Positions 28,825 through 37,845 of a DNA stretch of 61,235 bases are shown here, one piece after another. The stretch lies in contig JADJDP010000031.1 of assembly GCA_016702645.1 (NCBI GenBank), positions 1-61,235 of the forward strand, written 5' to 3'. Origin of the DNA: Flavobacteriales bacterium. Lineage in GTDB: Bacteria > Bacteroidota > Bacteroidia > Flavobacteriales_F > PHOS-HE28. The notes beneath the pieces were generated by a model, which was given only the letters and a program-made list of their open reading frames with translations, searched no databases and was not told the DNA's origin. The stretch's first letter is position 1. Each line of letters begins with the position of its first letter. Made by a program: the position numbers and the translations under genes.

Positions 28825-29766
28825 ATGTCGTCCCGAATCACGTCCCTTTTTGGCATCCAGCACCCCTTGGTGCAGGCGGGCATGATCTGGTGCTCGGGCT
28901 GGAGGTTGGCATCGGCTGTGAGCAACGCGGGCGGCTTGGGTGTCATCGGTTCGGGATCCATGTACCCGGAAGTGCTGCGCGAACATGTGCACAAGTGCAA
29001 AGGGGCCACTGACAAGCCCTTTGCGGTGAACGTGCCGATGCTTTACCCGGACATCGACAAGCACATGGCCACCATCGTGGAGGAACGAGTGCCGATCGTG
29101 TTCACATCCGCCGGGAATCCGGCCCAGTGGACCACGTTCCTAAAGGACCAAGGCATAACGGTGGTCCATGTTGTCAGTAGCGTCAAGTTCGCTCTCAAGG
29201 CTGAAGCGGCCGGGGTGGATGCCGTGGTAGCCGAGGGCTTCGAAGCGGGTGGACACAATGGGCGCGAGGAAACCACAACGCTCGTGCTGGTCCCCATGGT
29301 GAGCGATGCCGTGCAGGTCCCGGTCATAGCTGCGGGCGGCATTTCTGATGGTCGTTCGATGCTTGCCGCCATGGCACTGGGAGCCGATGGGGTTCAAGTC
29401 GGTAGCCGCTTCGTTTGTTCCGTTGAATCCTCCGCGCACGACGCCTTCAAACAGCGTGTGCTGAACAGCATGGAAGGCGAGACCGTCCTCACCCTGAAGG
29501 AACTTGCGCCGGTTCGACTCCTCCGGAACCAGTTCTATCGAGAAGTGCAACAAGCCTATGCAAGCGGTGCCTCTGCGGAAGACCTCAGGATCTTGTTGGG
29601 TCGCGGGCGTGCCAAACGCGGCATGTTCGAGGGGGACCTTGAGAATGGCGAACTGGAGATTGGACAAGTGAGTGGTCGGATCCATGATGTGAGGCCCGCA
29701 GCGGACATTGTGGCCGGGATCATGCAGGAATTCCACGAAGCCAAAGCGGCTCTAACGAACGTGTGA
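28825..29766 (+). CDS. FMN-dependent NMO / enoyl-ACP reductase II-like protein
   Basis: Intact TIM-barrel flavoprotein of 313 residues from ATG 28825; the in-frame codons upstream do not look coding. ITSLFGIQHPLVQAGMIWCSG is the NPD/FabK N-terminus. SNAGGLGVIGSGS, PFAVNVPM, VVAEGFEAGGHNG (E-GG-GGH FMN-phosphate motif) and PVIAAGGISDGRSMLAAMALGADGVQVGSRF complete the FMN site. FabK reduces enoyl-ACP in fatty-acid synthesis; nitronate monooxygenases share the fold and these motifs, so the exact reaction is open. The HNG variant of the His loop is typical of the 2-nitropropane-dioxygenase-like set in Bacteroidota. The stop overlaps the ATG of the next gene. Confidence 0.8.
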   Translation: MSSRITSLFGIQHPLVQAGMIWCSGWRLASAVSNAGGLGVIGSGSMYPEVLREHVHKCKGATDKPFAVNVPMLYPDIDKHMATIVEERVPIVFTSAGNPAQWTTFLKDQGITVVHVVSSVKFALKAEAAGVDAVVAEGFEAGGHNGREETTTLVLVPMVSDAVQVPVIAAGGISDGRSMLAAMALGADGVQVGSRFVCSVESSAHDAFKQRVLNSMEGETVLTLKELAPVRLLRNQFYREVQQAYASGASAEDLRILLGRGRAKRGMFEGDLENGELEIGQVSGRIHDVRPAADIVAGIMQEFHEAKAALTNV

Positions 29767-31913
29767 TGGTGGATCGGCAACAAAGGGCCCGACCTGAACG
29801 TCTTTGTAACGTGCAACAAAGCCCCGTTCCGCACTTCCTTCTTTGGTCCCTGTTGGCGCTGGTCGCATTTTGCGCGCTACCGGGAATTGCCAAAGCAGTC
29901 GTTCTGGACCCTCCCACCATGCACTGTGCCTCGGTAAGTGTGAACGGCGACGTTACCGTGACCTGGACGATACCACCGGACCCCGGCGGCGACTTCCTCA
30001 GCTATGAGATCTGGCACGCAACGGATATCGCCGGGCCTTTCACGCTGCTGACCATACCGCCCATTTTCGTCCAAGGTCAGGTGAACTACGTGCATGTCGG
30101 TGCTGGTGCGAACGCTGGAGCACAGTTCTACTTCATGGTCACCAATTCCACTGGACCTCCGCCGAACGTCTCCGTACCGAGCGACACCATCTCGACACTT
30201 TTCCTGCAGGTGTTCCAAAGCACGCCATTGGGCAACGCCAACCTTTCCTGGAACGCATCCGCACTTTCTGCTTCAGCTGCTGCGGATTTCACTGTCTGGT
30301 TGGAGTATCCGATCGGCACGTGGACGCAGATCGCTTCGGTGCCCAACACCACCTTTTCCTATCAGTGGGTCGTGGATATCTGCGAGGACTCGCTCACCTT
30401 CAGGATCGGGTCAGCGGATGCGCTTGGCTGCACCTCCTTCAGCAACCGCGATGGCGAGATCTTCAACGACGTGACGCCACCGACCGTGCCTGTGATCATC
30501 GCAGTGACCGTTGACAGCATCACTGGCCTTTCGAACATCGTTTGGGGTCAGCCACCCGAACCGGATACCGATGGCTACATCATCGTGTGGAACGGCCCCG
30601 GTGGGGGTGTGATCATCGACACGGTGTTCGGTGCGGGCAACCTGAGCTATGAATGGCCGCTGAGCAATCCCTTCGATGCCTCGGAGCAGTTCACGATAGC
30701 TGCCTTCGACACCTGTGAGACCGGAACACCGCCGAGTCCCAATACGAGCGCCACTGGTCTGCCACATGCCACGATCCTCGCGGAGATCGATTACGACCGC
30801 TGCTCTTCACAAGTGCGGGTCCACTGGTCAGCCTATGTTGGGTGGGCGGTTCAGAGCTATCAAGTGCTGGTCCAGCAGGACGGTGGCCCGTGGGCTTTGC
30901 TCGGGAACGTGGGCGGCACCGAGCTCGAGTACTACCACCAAACAGAACCGGGGCACACCTACTGTTACATCATCAAGGGCGTGCAAGGCGTTGGACAGGC
31001 GGAGTCGCTGTCCAACAAGGCATGCATATTCACGGCCTACCCGTCGCAGCCGCAGTTCAATTATGTGCGCACGGTCACGGTCACGAGCCCGTCAACGATC
31101 CTGGTGGTGGATAGCGTGGACCAGTTCGCACAAGTCTCCAGCTATGTCGTCGAGCGTTCCGCGAACGGCAACGCGTACACCGCAATGGCCACCATCCCCG
31201 GGAGTGCAGGTCCGGTGATCTCATGGACGGATAGCGATGTGCGGCCTCACGACACCGGGTACCTGTACCGCGTTCAAGTGCGGGACAGCTGTGGCAATCC
31301 TTCGGTGACGAGCAACATAGGAAGCAACATCCTATTGCGCGCGGCCCCTGACTTGCGTGGCATCAACAAGTTGGAGTGGAACGGATACATCCAATGGGCC
31401 GGCGTTCTTGGCACGCACAGCATCTACCGGAGTATCGACGAAGGCGACTTCGAGCTCATCGCCGTAGTGCCGGCGATACCATGGGTGTACGAGGATGATG
31501 TGAACGCCTATGTGCTCAGCAGTGGTGGGCGGTTCTGCTACTACATCGAAGCCCAGGAGGTTGGCAATGCCTCGGGCATCAACGCCACCAGCGTGAGCAA
31601 CATCGCATGTGCTGCGCAACAGGACCTGATCTACATCCCCAACGGATTCATCGTTGGCAGTGGTGTCGCGGCCAATCGGGAGTTCAAACCGGTGCTTGGT
31701 TTTGTGGACGTTCAGGCTTACACCCTGCTCATCATCAACCGATGGGGTCAGGTCATCTGGGAAACCGATGATCCCGATGAAGCGTGGGACGGCGAAATGA
31801 ACGGCACGCCATGCCCCATAGGGGTTTACGGTTACTTCTGCGCGGTCACCAACGGTGCAGGAAAACGAGTGGAAAAGCGTGGGACGGTCACGCTCCTGAC
31901 CGCCGAGGAATAA
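29766..31913 (+). CDS. Secreted Fn3-repeat protein with gliding-motility-type (T9SS type B) C-terminal domain
   Basis: Intact, 715 residues, ATG 29766 overlapping the previous stop. Signal peptide HFLLWSLLALVAFCALPGIAKA, then a chain of about five fibronectin-III-like modules (VTVTWTIPPDPGGDFLSYEIW, SNIVWGQPPEPDTDGYIIVW, VRVHWSAYVGWAVQSYQVLV, SYVVERSANGNAYTA, IQWAGVLGTHSIYRS). The last ~85 residues are the CHU_C/gliding domain: YIPNGFIVGSG, FKPVLGFVDVQAYTLLIINRWGQVIW, DEAWDGEMNGTPCPIGVYGYF. The exported type IX substrate is probably attached to the surface; role in adhesion or gliding unknown. The family module FTPNGDG is here IPNGFIVGSG. Confidence 0.85.
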   Translation: MVDRQQRARPERLCNVQQSPVPHFLLWSLLALVAFCALPGIAKAVVLDPPTMHCASVSVNGDVTVTWTIPPDPGGDFLSYEIWHATDIAGPFTLLTIPPIFVQGQVNYVHVGAGANAGAQFYFMVTNSTGPPPNVSVPSDTISTLFLQVFQSTPLGNANLSWNASALSASAAADFTVWLEYPIGTWTQIASVPNTTFSYQWVVDICEDSLTFRIGSADALGCTSFSNRDGEIFNDVTPPTVPVIIAVTVDSITGLSNIVWGQPPEPDTDGYIIVWNGPGGGVIIDTVFGAGNLSYEWPLSNPFDASEQFTIAAFDTCETGTPPSPNTSATGLPHATILAEIDYDRCSSQVRVHWSAYVGWAVQSYQVLVQQDGGPWALLGNVGGTELEYYHQTEPGHTYCYIIKGVQGVGQAESLSNKACIFTAYPSQPQFNYVRTVTVTSPSTILVVDSVDQFAQVSSYVVERSANGNAYTAMATIPGSAGPVISWTDSDVRPHDTGYLYRVQVRDSCGNPSVTSNIGSNILLRAAPDLRGINKLEWNGYIQWAGVLGTHSIYRSIDEGDFELIAVVPAIPWVYEDDVNAYVLSSGGRFCYYIEAQEVGNASGINATSVSNIACAAQQDLIYIPNGFIVGSGVAANREFKPVLGFVDVQAYTLLIINRWGQVIWETDDPDEAWDGEMNGTPCPIGVYGYFCAVTNGAGKRVEKRGTVTLLTAEE

Positions 31914-31971
31914 GAGTCGCTCACGGCTTCAGCGCCTAGCGCGGGTTCTCAGCGCGGATCGATCCGGTACT

Positions 31972-31979
31972 TACTTTTG
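31972..31979 (+). promoter_or_regulatory. Possible -7 box just before guaB
   Basis: TACTTTTG, an exact TAnnTTTG, ends three bases before the guaB ATG (31983). A normal spacing to the start site would make the transcript leaderless. No TTTG -33 box is seen, so this is tentative. Confidence 0.3.
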
Positions 31980-31982
31980 TGC

Positions 31983-33512
31983 ATGGAACGATCCTCTGTT
32001 GCCCCGCCGAAGAGGTCCGCGATCGCGGCCCCGGCGAACGGTCATCTCCCCGCCGATAAGTTCGCTGCCGAAGGACTCACCTACGACGATGTGCTGCTGG
32101 TACCCGCTTATAGCGAGGTGCTGCCTCGGGAGGTGGATGTGCGCTCGATGTTCTCGCGGAACATCCAGCTCAATGTGCCCATCGTCAGTGCGGCCATGGA
32201 CACCGTCACTGGTGCGGAACTGGCCATCGCCATTGCGCAGCAGGGAGGTATTGGTGTCATCCACAAGAACCAGCCGATCTCCGAGCAGGCTGCCGAAGTG
32301 CGCCGGGTTAAACGCAGTGAGAGCGGCATGATCCTGGACCCCGTGAAGTTGCAGCAGCACGCCACGGTTGGCGATGCGCTTCGGTTGATGGCCGAGAACA
32401 AGATCGGCGGCATTCCGGTCATCGATGAACAAGGGAACTTGGTGGGCATTGTCACCAATCGCGATCTGCGCTTCGAGAAGAAAATGGGGCGTCCGGTCAC
32501 GGAGGTGATGACCAGCACCAACATCATCACCGCCAAGCCGGATACGACAATGGCCCAAGCCGAGGTGATCCTCCAGAACCACAAGATCGAGAAACTGCCG
32601 GTTGTGGATCCCGATGGCTTGCTCGTTGGATTGATCACCTACAAGGACATCATCAAACTGAAGCAGCGACCCAATGCGTGCAAGGACAAGATCGGGCGTC
32701 TGCGAGTGGCCGCTGCGATCGGCATTGCAGGTGATACCATGGAACGCGCGAAAGCACTCGTGGACGCAGGCGTGGATGCATTGGTCGTTGATACGGCACA
32801 TGGCCATACCAAGGGCGTCATCGACATGGTGAAGCAGGTGAAGAGGACCTTTCCGGGTGTTGACGTGGTGGCGGGCAACATCGCCACGGCGGAGGCGGCC
32901 ACGGCCCTCGTGGAGGCGGGCGCGGATGCGGTGAAAGTTGGCATCGGACCCGGTAGCATTTGTACAACGCGCGTTATCGCTGGGGTTGGCGTGCCGCAGC
33001 TAACGGCCGTCTTCGATTGTGCCAATGCCATCGCGGGCAGCGGGGTTCCCGTGATCGCGGATGGAGGAATACGGTACACGGGCGATATCGTGAAAGCCCT
33101 TGCTGCGGGTGCTGGCACGGTGATGGTTGGCAGCATGTTCGCCGGCGTGGAAGAGAGCCCGGGCGAGACCATCATTCTGGAAGGCCGCCGGTTCAAGACC
33201 TATCGTGGTATGGGCAGCATCGAAGCCATGCAGCAGGGTAGCAAGGACCGTTACTTCCAGGACATGGAGGACGACATCAAGAAGCTCGTGCCCGAAGGCA
33301 TCAGTGGTCGTGTACCCTACAAGGGAAAGCTCGCTGAAGTGGTGCACCAATTCGTTGGCGGCCTGCGTGCTGGAATGGGCTATTGTGGTGCCAAGGACAT
33401 GGAAGCCCTCAAGCAGGCGCGCTTCATCCGCATCACCACGGCTGGGGTGAAGGAGAGCCATCCGCACGATGTGTACATCACACGAGAGGCACCGAACTAC
33501 AGCCACCACTAG
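31983..33512 (+). CDS. guaB: Inosine-5'-monophosphate dehydrogenase
   Basis: Intact, 509 residues. Converts IMP to XMP with NAD, the committed step of GTP synthesis. N-terminal barrel start FAAEGLTYDDVLLVPAYSEVLP; two CBS domains (PVTEVMTSTNIITAKPD and neighbouring KIEKLPVVDPDG) at about residues 110-230; VDTAHGHTKGVIDMV, VVAGNIATAEAA; catalytic loop VGIGPGSICTTRVIAG with Cys at about residue 327; IADGGIRYTGDIVKALAAGA; YRGMGSIEAM; and the flap Arg-Tyr-like segment. The N-terminus is ~25 residues longer than usual and rich in Ala/Pro. ATG 31983 is the first Met; a TTG lies two codons earlier. Confidence 0.97.
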   Translation: MERSSVAPPKRSAIAAPANGHLPADKFAAEGLTYDDVLLVPAYSEVLPREVDVRSMFSRNIQLNVPIVSAAMDTVTGAELAIAIAQQGGIGVIHKNQPISEQAAEVRRVKRSESGMILDPVKLQQHATVGDALRLMAENKIGGIPVIDEQGNLVGIVTNRDLRFEKKMGRPVTEVMTSTNIITAKPDTTMAQAEVILQNHKIEKLPVVDPDGLLVGLITYKDIIKLKQRPNACKDKIGRLRVAAAIGIAGDTMERAKALVDAGVDALVVDTAHGHTKGVIDMVKQVKRTFPGVDVVAGNIATAEAATALVEAGADAVKVGIGPGSICTTRVIAGVGVPQLTAVFDCANAIAGSGVPVIADGGIRYTGDIVKALAAGAGTVMVGSMFAGVEESPGETIILEGRRFKTYRGMGSIEAMQQGSKDRYFQDMEDDIKKLVPEGISGRVPYKGKLAEVVHQFVGGLRAGMGYCGAKDMEALKQARFIRITTAGVKESHPHDVYITREAPNYSHH

Positions 33513-33515
33513 CGT

Positions 33516-34668
33516 TCATCGGCCGACCGCTTCCGCGTAGATCCGGTCAAGTACCCGCGCTCGATGGGAGGGGTCATGGTGCGTCCGGATCCCGATCAAG
33601 CGCCAGTTCCCCCTTCTTCCGGATCATATCCGGGTCCCGGACAAGAGCTTCCAAGTAAGCGGTCAGTTGTTCCTCGATCGTTCTCGAAAGAAGCAGGCGG
33701 GCTTCCGGTGTGCGCCAACGCCCCTCCCCGAATTCATCCTTCGGTACTTCGATCATCCAGCCTCTTTCGTTGTCGTTGATCTCCGGTAGTGCGGCAACAT
33801 CCGTAGTGATCACCGGACAGCCAAGCGCCTGGCCCTCGAGCACGGAGTATCCGTAGGAGTCATGATAAGTGGGCAGCAACGCGACATCGCTGCGATGCAT
33901 AAGGGCCATCACTTCCGTGTTCGGAAGCTGCTTGTGGCGCACCACGTGGTGCGGATGCCGTGAAATGATGGCGAGCGCCTCCTGTTTTTCGGCCGGCCCG
34001 CTCTGGCTCACGTAATCTCCTGTAAGCAACGAACTCACGATGGTCAGGTGCAATGGGGCTCCGCTCATGATCGCGCGTTCCACGGCTCGCAGCACCTCGA
34101 GCCCGCCCTTGCGGAAGAACTCATGGCCAACGAACACGAGTTGGATGTTCGTTGCGCTGCGCTCCTTCGCCGCCATGCTCGCCAGCAGCGTCCGTTGTGC
34201 CGGATGGAGCACCACCATTTTGGACATAACATCGGCCTTTACGTTCGGATGTTTGTCCAGAAGGGCTTCCTCGATCCTTCGTGCTCGCTGGCTCATGGCG
34301 ATGAGCCGCTTGCAACTGTCGCGGGCAAGGGCGTTGAAGTACCTGGCACCTGGCTGGTGGATGCGTGGTATGCGCGTTTCGAACGTGCTCACCCACGGGG
34401 TGCGCGAAAAGCTCAGCTTGTTGAAGAAGTGCAGGACATCCGCCCGGTTGAAGCCAAGGTCATTGTGAAGGGCGTGCAGCGTCGGGTGCAGGTTACCAGT
34501 GGCCTTGAAGTACAGCCAATCCGCCCATTGCACCGGATCACGGTGCCTGATGAACCGAACACCCTCGTGAGGGAGGTCGACGATGTTGCGCTTCTCCGGA
34601 TAGCCAACGCCCGTAATGCCGACCGTAATGGGCCCAGTTGGGTTCATCCGTGGGATGGTGCCCTCCAT
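33516..34668 (-). CDS. Family 4 glycosyltransferase (near-intact, C-terminal frameshift)
   Basis: Lone minus-strand GT4 of about 380 residues between guaB and ppiC. ITVGITGVGYPEKRN, LHFFNKLSFSRTPWVSTFETRIPR, RLIAMSQRAR and MVVLHPAQ form the N-terminal Rossmann domain. QLVFVGHEFFRKGGLEVLRAVE, LHLTIVSSL, HHVVRHKQLPNTEVMALMHRSDVALLPTYHDSYGYSVLEGQALGCPVITTDVAALPEI form the donor domain with the GYSVLEG motif. A one-base shift near 33590 extends the end to a TGA at 33516-33518, four bases from guaB's stop (convergent). Start ATG 34668 or ATG 34647. The substrate is unknown; it is not part of the left-hand cluster. Confidence 0.8.
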
Positions 34669-34800
34669 TCCTTGGAAACAAGTTGTGTGGGCGCCCAAAT
34701 GTAGGTGGGGTGGTCGGCGGTGGGTCGGCATACGGACCACCCTCCTGGCTTGGATCTTTTTAACGCCCCGCCACGCCCTGCCGTGCATAGTGCCAACGGT

Positions 34801-34808
34801 TACATTTG
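34801..34808 (+). promoter_or_regulatory. Bacteroidota-type -7 box for the chaperone operon
   Basis: TACATTTG fits TAnnTTTG exactly and lies 32 bases before the ppiC-type gene's ATG (34840), in the divergent gap with the glycosyltransferase. A -33 TTTG is not obvious. Confidence 0.5.
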
Positions 34809-34839
34809 GCACCCTTTCAACGACCTTACAATCAGCCTG

Positions 34840-36991
34840 ATGACGCCTTCGAAGTACCTGAGCACTGCATTGCTTACCCTGTGCATGCTGAACGCCGCTG
34901 CGCAGAGCGGTGGCACCGATCCCGTATTGATGACGGTGGATGGACAGCCCGTGACGCGTGGGGAGTTCGAGGCCATCTACAAGAAGAACAACAAGGAAGT
35001 CGTTGTCACACAGCAGGCATTGGATGAGTACTTGGAGCTCTTCATCAATTACAAGTTGAAGGTGCGCGAGGCCGAGAAGCTGGGTATGGACACCATAGCC
35101 AAGTTCCGCACTGAACTCGATGGATATCGCAAACAACTTGCACGGCCGTACTTGATCGATCGTGAATTGAACGATGCGCTCATGCGCGAGGCCTTCGATC
35201 GCAGTCAGCGCGAAGTGCGCGCGAGCCACATCCTCGTTGGTGTGCAACCCGAGGCATCACCCGAGGATACCTTGATTGCTTGGAAGAAGATCACCGCCAT
35301 TCGCGAGCGGGTGATGAAAGGGGAGGACTTCGCCAGCATCGCCAAAGGTCCCGGGGGGAGCGATGATCCGAGCGCACAGAAGAACGGCGGTGATCTCGGT
35401 TGGTTCAGTGCCCTGCAAATGGTCTATCCCTTCGAGAACGCGGCCTACACAACACCGGTGGGTGAAGTGAGCAAGCCGGTGCGTACGCGCTTCGGTTACC
35501 ACATCCTCAAGGTCATTGGCGAGCGTCCCGCACGCGGCCAAGTGAAGGTGGCGCACATCATGCTCCGCAGCACGGATACCGACGCTCCGGAAAAACAAGC
35601 GCAAGCGGAACAACGGATACGCGAGATCCACAAGCAGATCACGGAGGGCACCTTGACCTATGCCGATGCCGCCTTGAAGTTCAGCGAGGACGAGAGCTCC
35701 AACACGAAGGCTGGCGAGTTGCCGCAGTTCGGAACGGGCAAGATGATCGAGGAGTTCGAGGACGCTTCGTTCGGGCTTGCCAAGGTGGGCGACATGAGCG
35801 CGCCGATCAAGTCGCGCTACGGTTGGCACATCATCAAGTCGCTGGAGATCATTCCTCCGCCCACCTACGACGCTACCAAGGGTGAGTTGAAGAGCAAGAT
35901 CTCGCGTGATAGTCGCGCGGACATCACCCGTACCGCGTTCCTCGCGCGCTTGAAAAAGGATTATGGCTTCGTCACGTACCCCAAGAACTTGAAGGCCGTG
36001 TACAAGCTGGTGGATACGACCATTTTCGCCAAGGGCAATGCCAGCACCGATACGCTCATTCGGAAGCAAGTGGTGGAAGGGCCGTTCACAAAAGGCAAGA
36101 TCCGTTACAAGCGCGAACTTGCTGGAGCCATGAGCTGTGGGAAGATGTTGGCTGTGCGCAGCCGTCCGTATGAGGAGATGACCCAGACCTTGGATGACAC
36201 CGTGGTGGTGCGCGAGGTGATGGAAGGTTGGGCCTATGATCGCAACAAGGCAGCGAAGCTCACCAAGCCGGTATTCAGCTTCGCGGGTGTGACGGTCACT
36301 CAGCGCGACCTGCTCGATCAGTTGGAGAGCCGTCAGCGCCGTGAGCGTGCGGTGCCGATCCCTGCGTACGTGGATTCCCGTGCGGCCGAAATGGCCGATG
36401 AGCGGATCCTTGCCTACGAGGACGAACACTTGGAGGAGAAGTATGCGGACTTCCGCTTGCTCATGAAGGAGTACCGCGATGGCATACTGCTCTTCGAACT
36501 GACCGACCAGAAAGTATGGGGCAAGGCGGTGAAGGATACGGCCGGGCTCGATGCGTTCCTGGCGGCGAACCGCGATCGGTTCATGTGGGATACACGCTAC
36601 GAAGGCGACGTATACACCTGCTCCGATGCCAAAGTCGCCAAACAGGTGCGCGGTATGCTGCGCGCGGGTAAGCGGGACGAACAGCTCACTGCTGTCGTGA
36701 ACAAGACCAACGCACTGGCGCTGCATATCGAGAGCGGGATCTATACCACCGAACAGAAACCCGCGCTGAAGGGCATCACCGCGCCCGGGCTTAGCGCGGA
36801 TATCGTAACCGACAGTAATGTCACGATCGTTGACGTGAAGAAATTGGTCCCCCACACCGAAGACGCTCGATGAAGCACGGGGCTTGATAACCGCCGCTTA
36901 CCAGGACAGCTTGGAGAAGGACTGGATCAAGGAACTCCGCGCCAAGTACGCCGTGAACGTGAACAAGGAAGTGCTCTACTCGATCAAGTGA
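34840..36991 (+). CDS. Peptidyl-prolyl cis-trans isomerase, PpiC/SurA type, two parvulin domains (C-terminal frameshift)
   Basis: Periplasmic folding factor of about 716 residues. Signal peptide KYLSTALLTLCMLNAAAQ; N-terminal chaperone region (VLMTVDGQPVTRGEFEAIYKK); parvulin domain 1 (VRASHILVGVQPEASPEDT ... KNGGDLGWFSALQMVYPFENAAYT ... TRFGYHILKVIGERPA); parvulin domain 2 (VKVAHIMLRSTDTD ... AGELPQFGTGKMIEEFEDASFG ... SRYGWHIIKSLEI). A long alpha-helical tail follows. The open frame stops at 36873. A one-base correction at the C-run near 36850 instead gives DEARGLITAAYQDSLEKDW and a stop at 36989-36991 overlapping the next GTG, which fits the operon better. It probably serves outer-membrane and T9SS proteins. 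Confidence 0.9.
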
Positions 36992-37845
36992 GCGGAACGC
37001 GATACCTCCTTCGGATGCTGGCCCCCGTGTTGGGGGCCTTCGTCCTTGGGGGCTGTGCAACGGACGTCGATAGCGATGACCCACCTATCGCAAGGGCCTA
37101 TGACCAGTACCTGCGTTGGAGCGATCTGCGGCAAGTGGTGCCCATGGAAGCCCCACCGGAGGACAGTGCGGCCATGGCCCAGGCGTTCATCAACAACTGG
37201 CTGCACCAACAGGTGGAACTCCATCATGCGGAAGTGAACCTCGCTGCATCGCAGAAGGAATTCGAAGCCGAGCTGCGCGATTATCGCAACTCGTTGTTGC
37301 TTTTCGCCTACGAGGAAGCGCTCGTGCGCCAGCGTCTGGATACGCTCATCAGTTCGAGCGAAATGGAATCCTATTACCAGGCCAACAGTTCCAACTTCGA
37401 CCTGAGGGACGATATCCTGCGCGCCAGGTGGTTCCGTGTGCAGGATGAGGATCGACGTGTACTGAAGCGGATGGAAGAGCGTTTCCTCAGTGGCAAACCC
37501 GAGCAGATGCGCGAAGTGGAGATCCAACTTGCTGAGAAAGGTGTTGCGATCACCGATCGTAGTGGTTCATGGACGACCTTGGAAGAACTGCGGAATGAAG
37601 TACCCTTGACGGAGGTGCCAACCGTTGGTCCTGAGGGTAAGCGCCTGCTCGTGCGCAATGAGACCACGACCTGGTTCCTGGACATGCTCGAACTTCGTCC
37701 CCGGCATGGTCCGGCACCCATCGAACTGGTGCGGCAGGATATCCGCACGACGATCTTGAACCAACGCAAACTGCACCTGATCGAGCAGATGCGTAAAGAC
37801 CTGTACCGTGAAGCAAGCAACACGAAGGATGTGGAAGTGCTCTAG
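36988..37845 (+). CDS. SurA-like periplasmic lipoprotein (degenerate peptidyl-prolyl isomerase)
   Basis: 285 residues from a GTG overlapping the previous stop. Lipoprotein signal LRMLAPVLGAFVLGGCATD (lipobox LGGC, Cys lipidated). The body is helical with SurA-type N-domain features (FINNWLHQQVELHHAEVNLAA, EFEAELRDYRNSLLLFAYEEALVRQRLDT). It then has a region where a parvulin domain would sit but which lacks its conserved GxLGW and G-H segments, and a C-terminal SurA-like helix (PIELVRQDIRTTILNQRKLHLIEQMR). Lying between two parvulin genes, it probably is a chaperone subunit without isomerase activity. Overlaps the next gene by 38 bases. Confidence 0.75.
   Translation: MSGTRYLLRMLAPVLGAFVLGGCATDVDSDDPPIARAYDQYLRWSDLRQVVPMEAPPEDSAAMAQAFINNWLHQQVELHHAEVNLAASQKEFEAELRDYRNSLLLFAYEEALVRQRLDTLISSSEMESYYQANSSNFDLRDDILRARWFRVQDEDRRVLKRMEERFLSGKPEQMREVEIQLAEKGVAITDRSGSWTTLEELRNEVPLTEVPTVGPEGKRLLVRNETTTWFLDMLELRPRHGPAPIELVRQDIRTTILNQRKLHLIEQMRKDLYREASNTKDVEVL

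Noticed and set aside
35257..36855. Long open frame on the minus strand (532 codons) antisense to the PpiC-type gene, and a similar one at 38003-39316
   Set aside because: Both are His/Leu/Arg-rich with no family motif and lie exactly opposite genes with clear domains. Such frames are expected from codon bias in GC-rich DNA.
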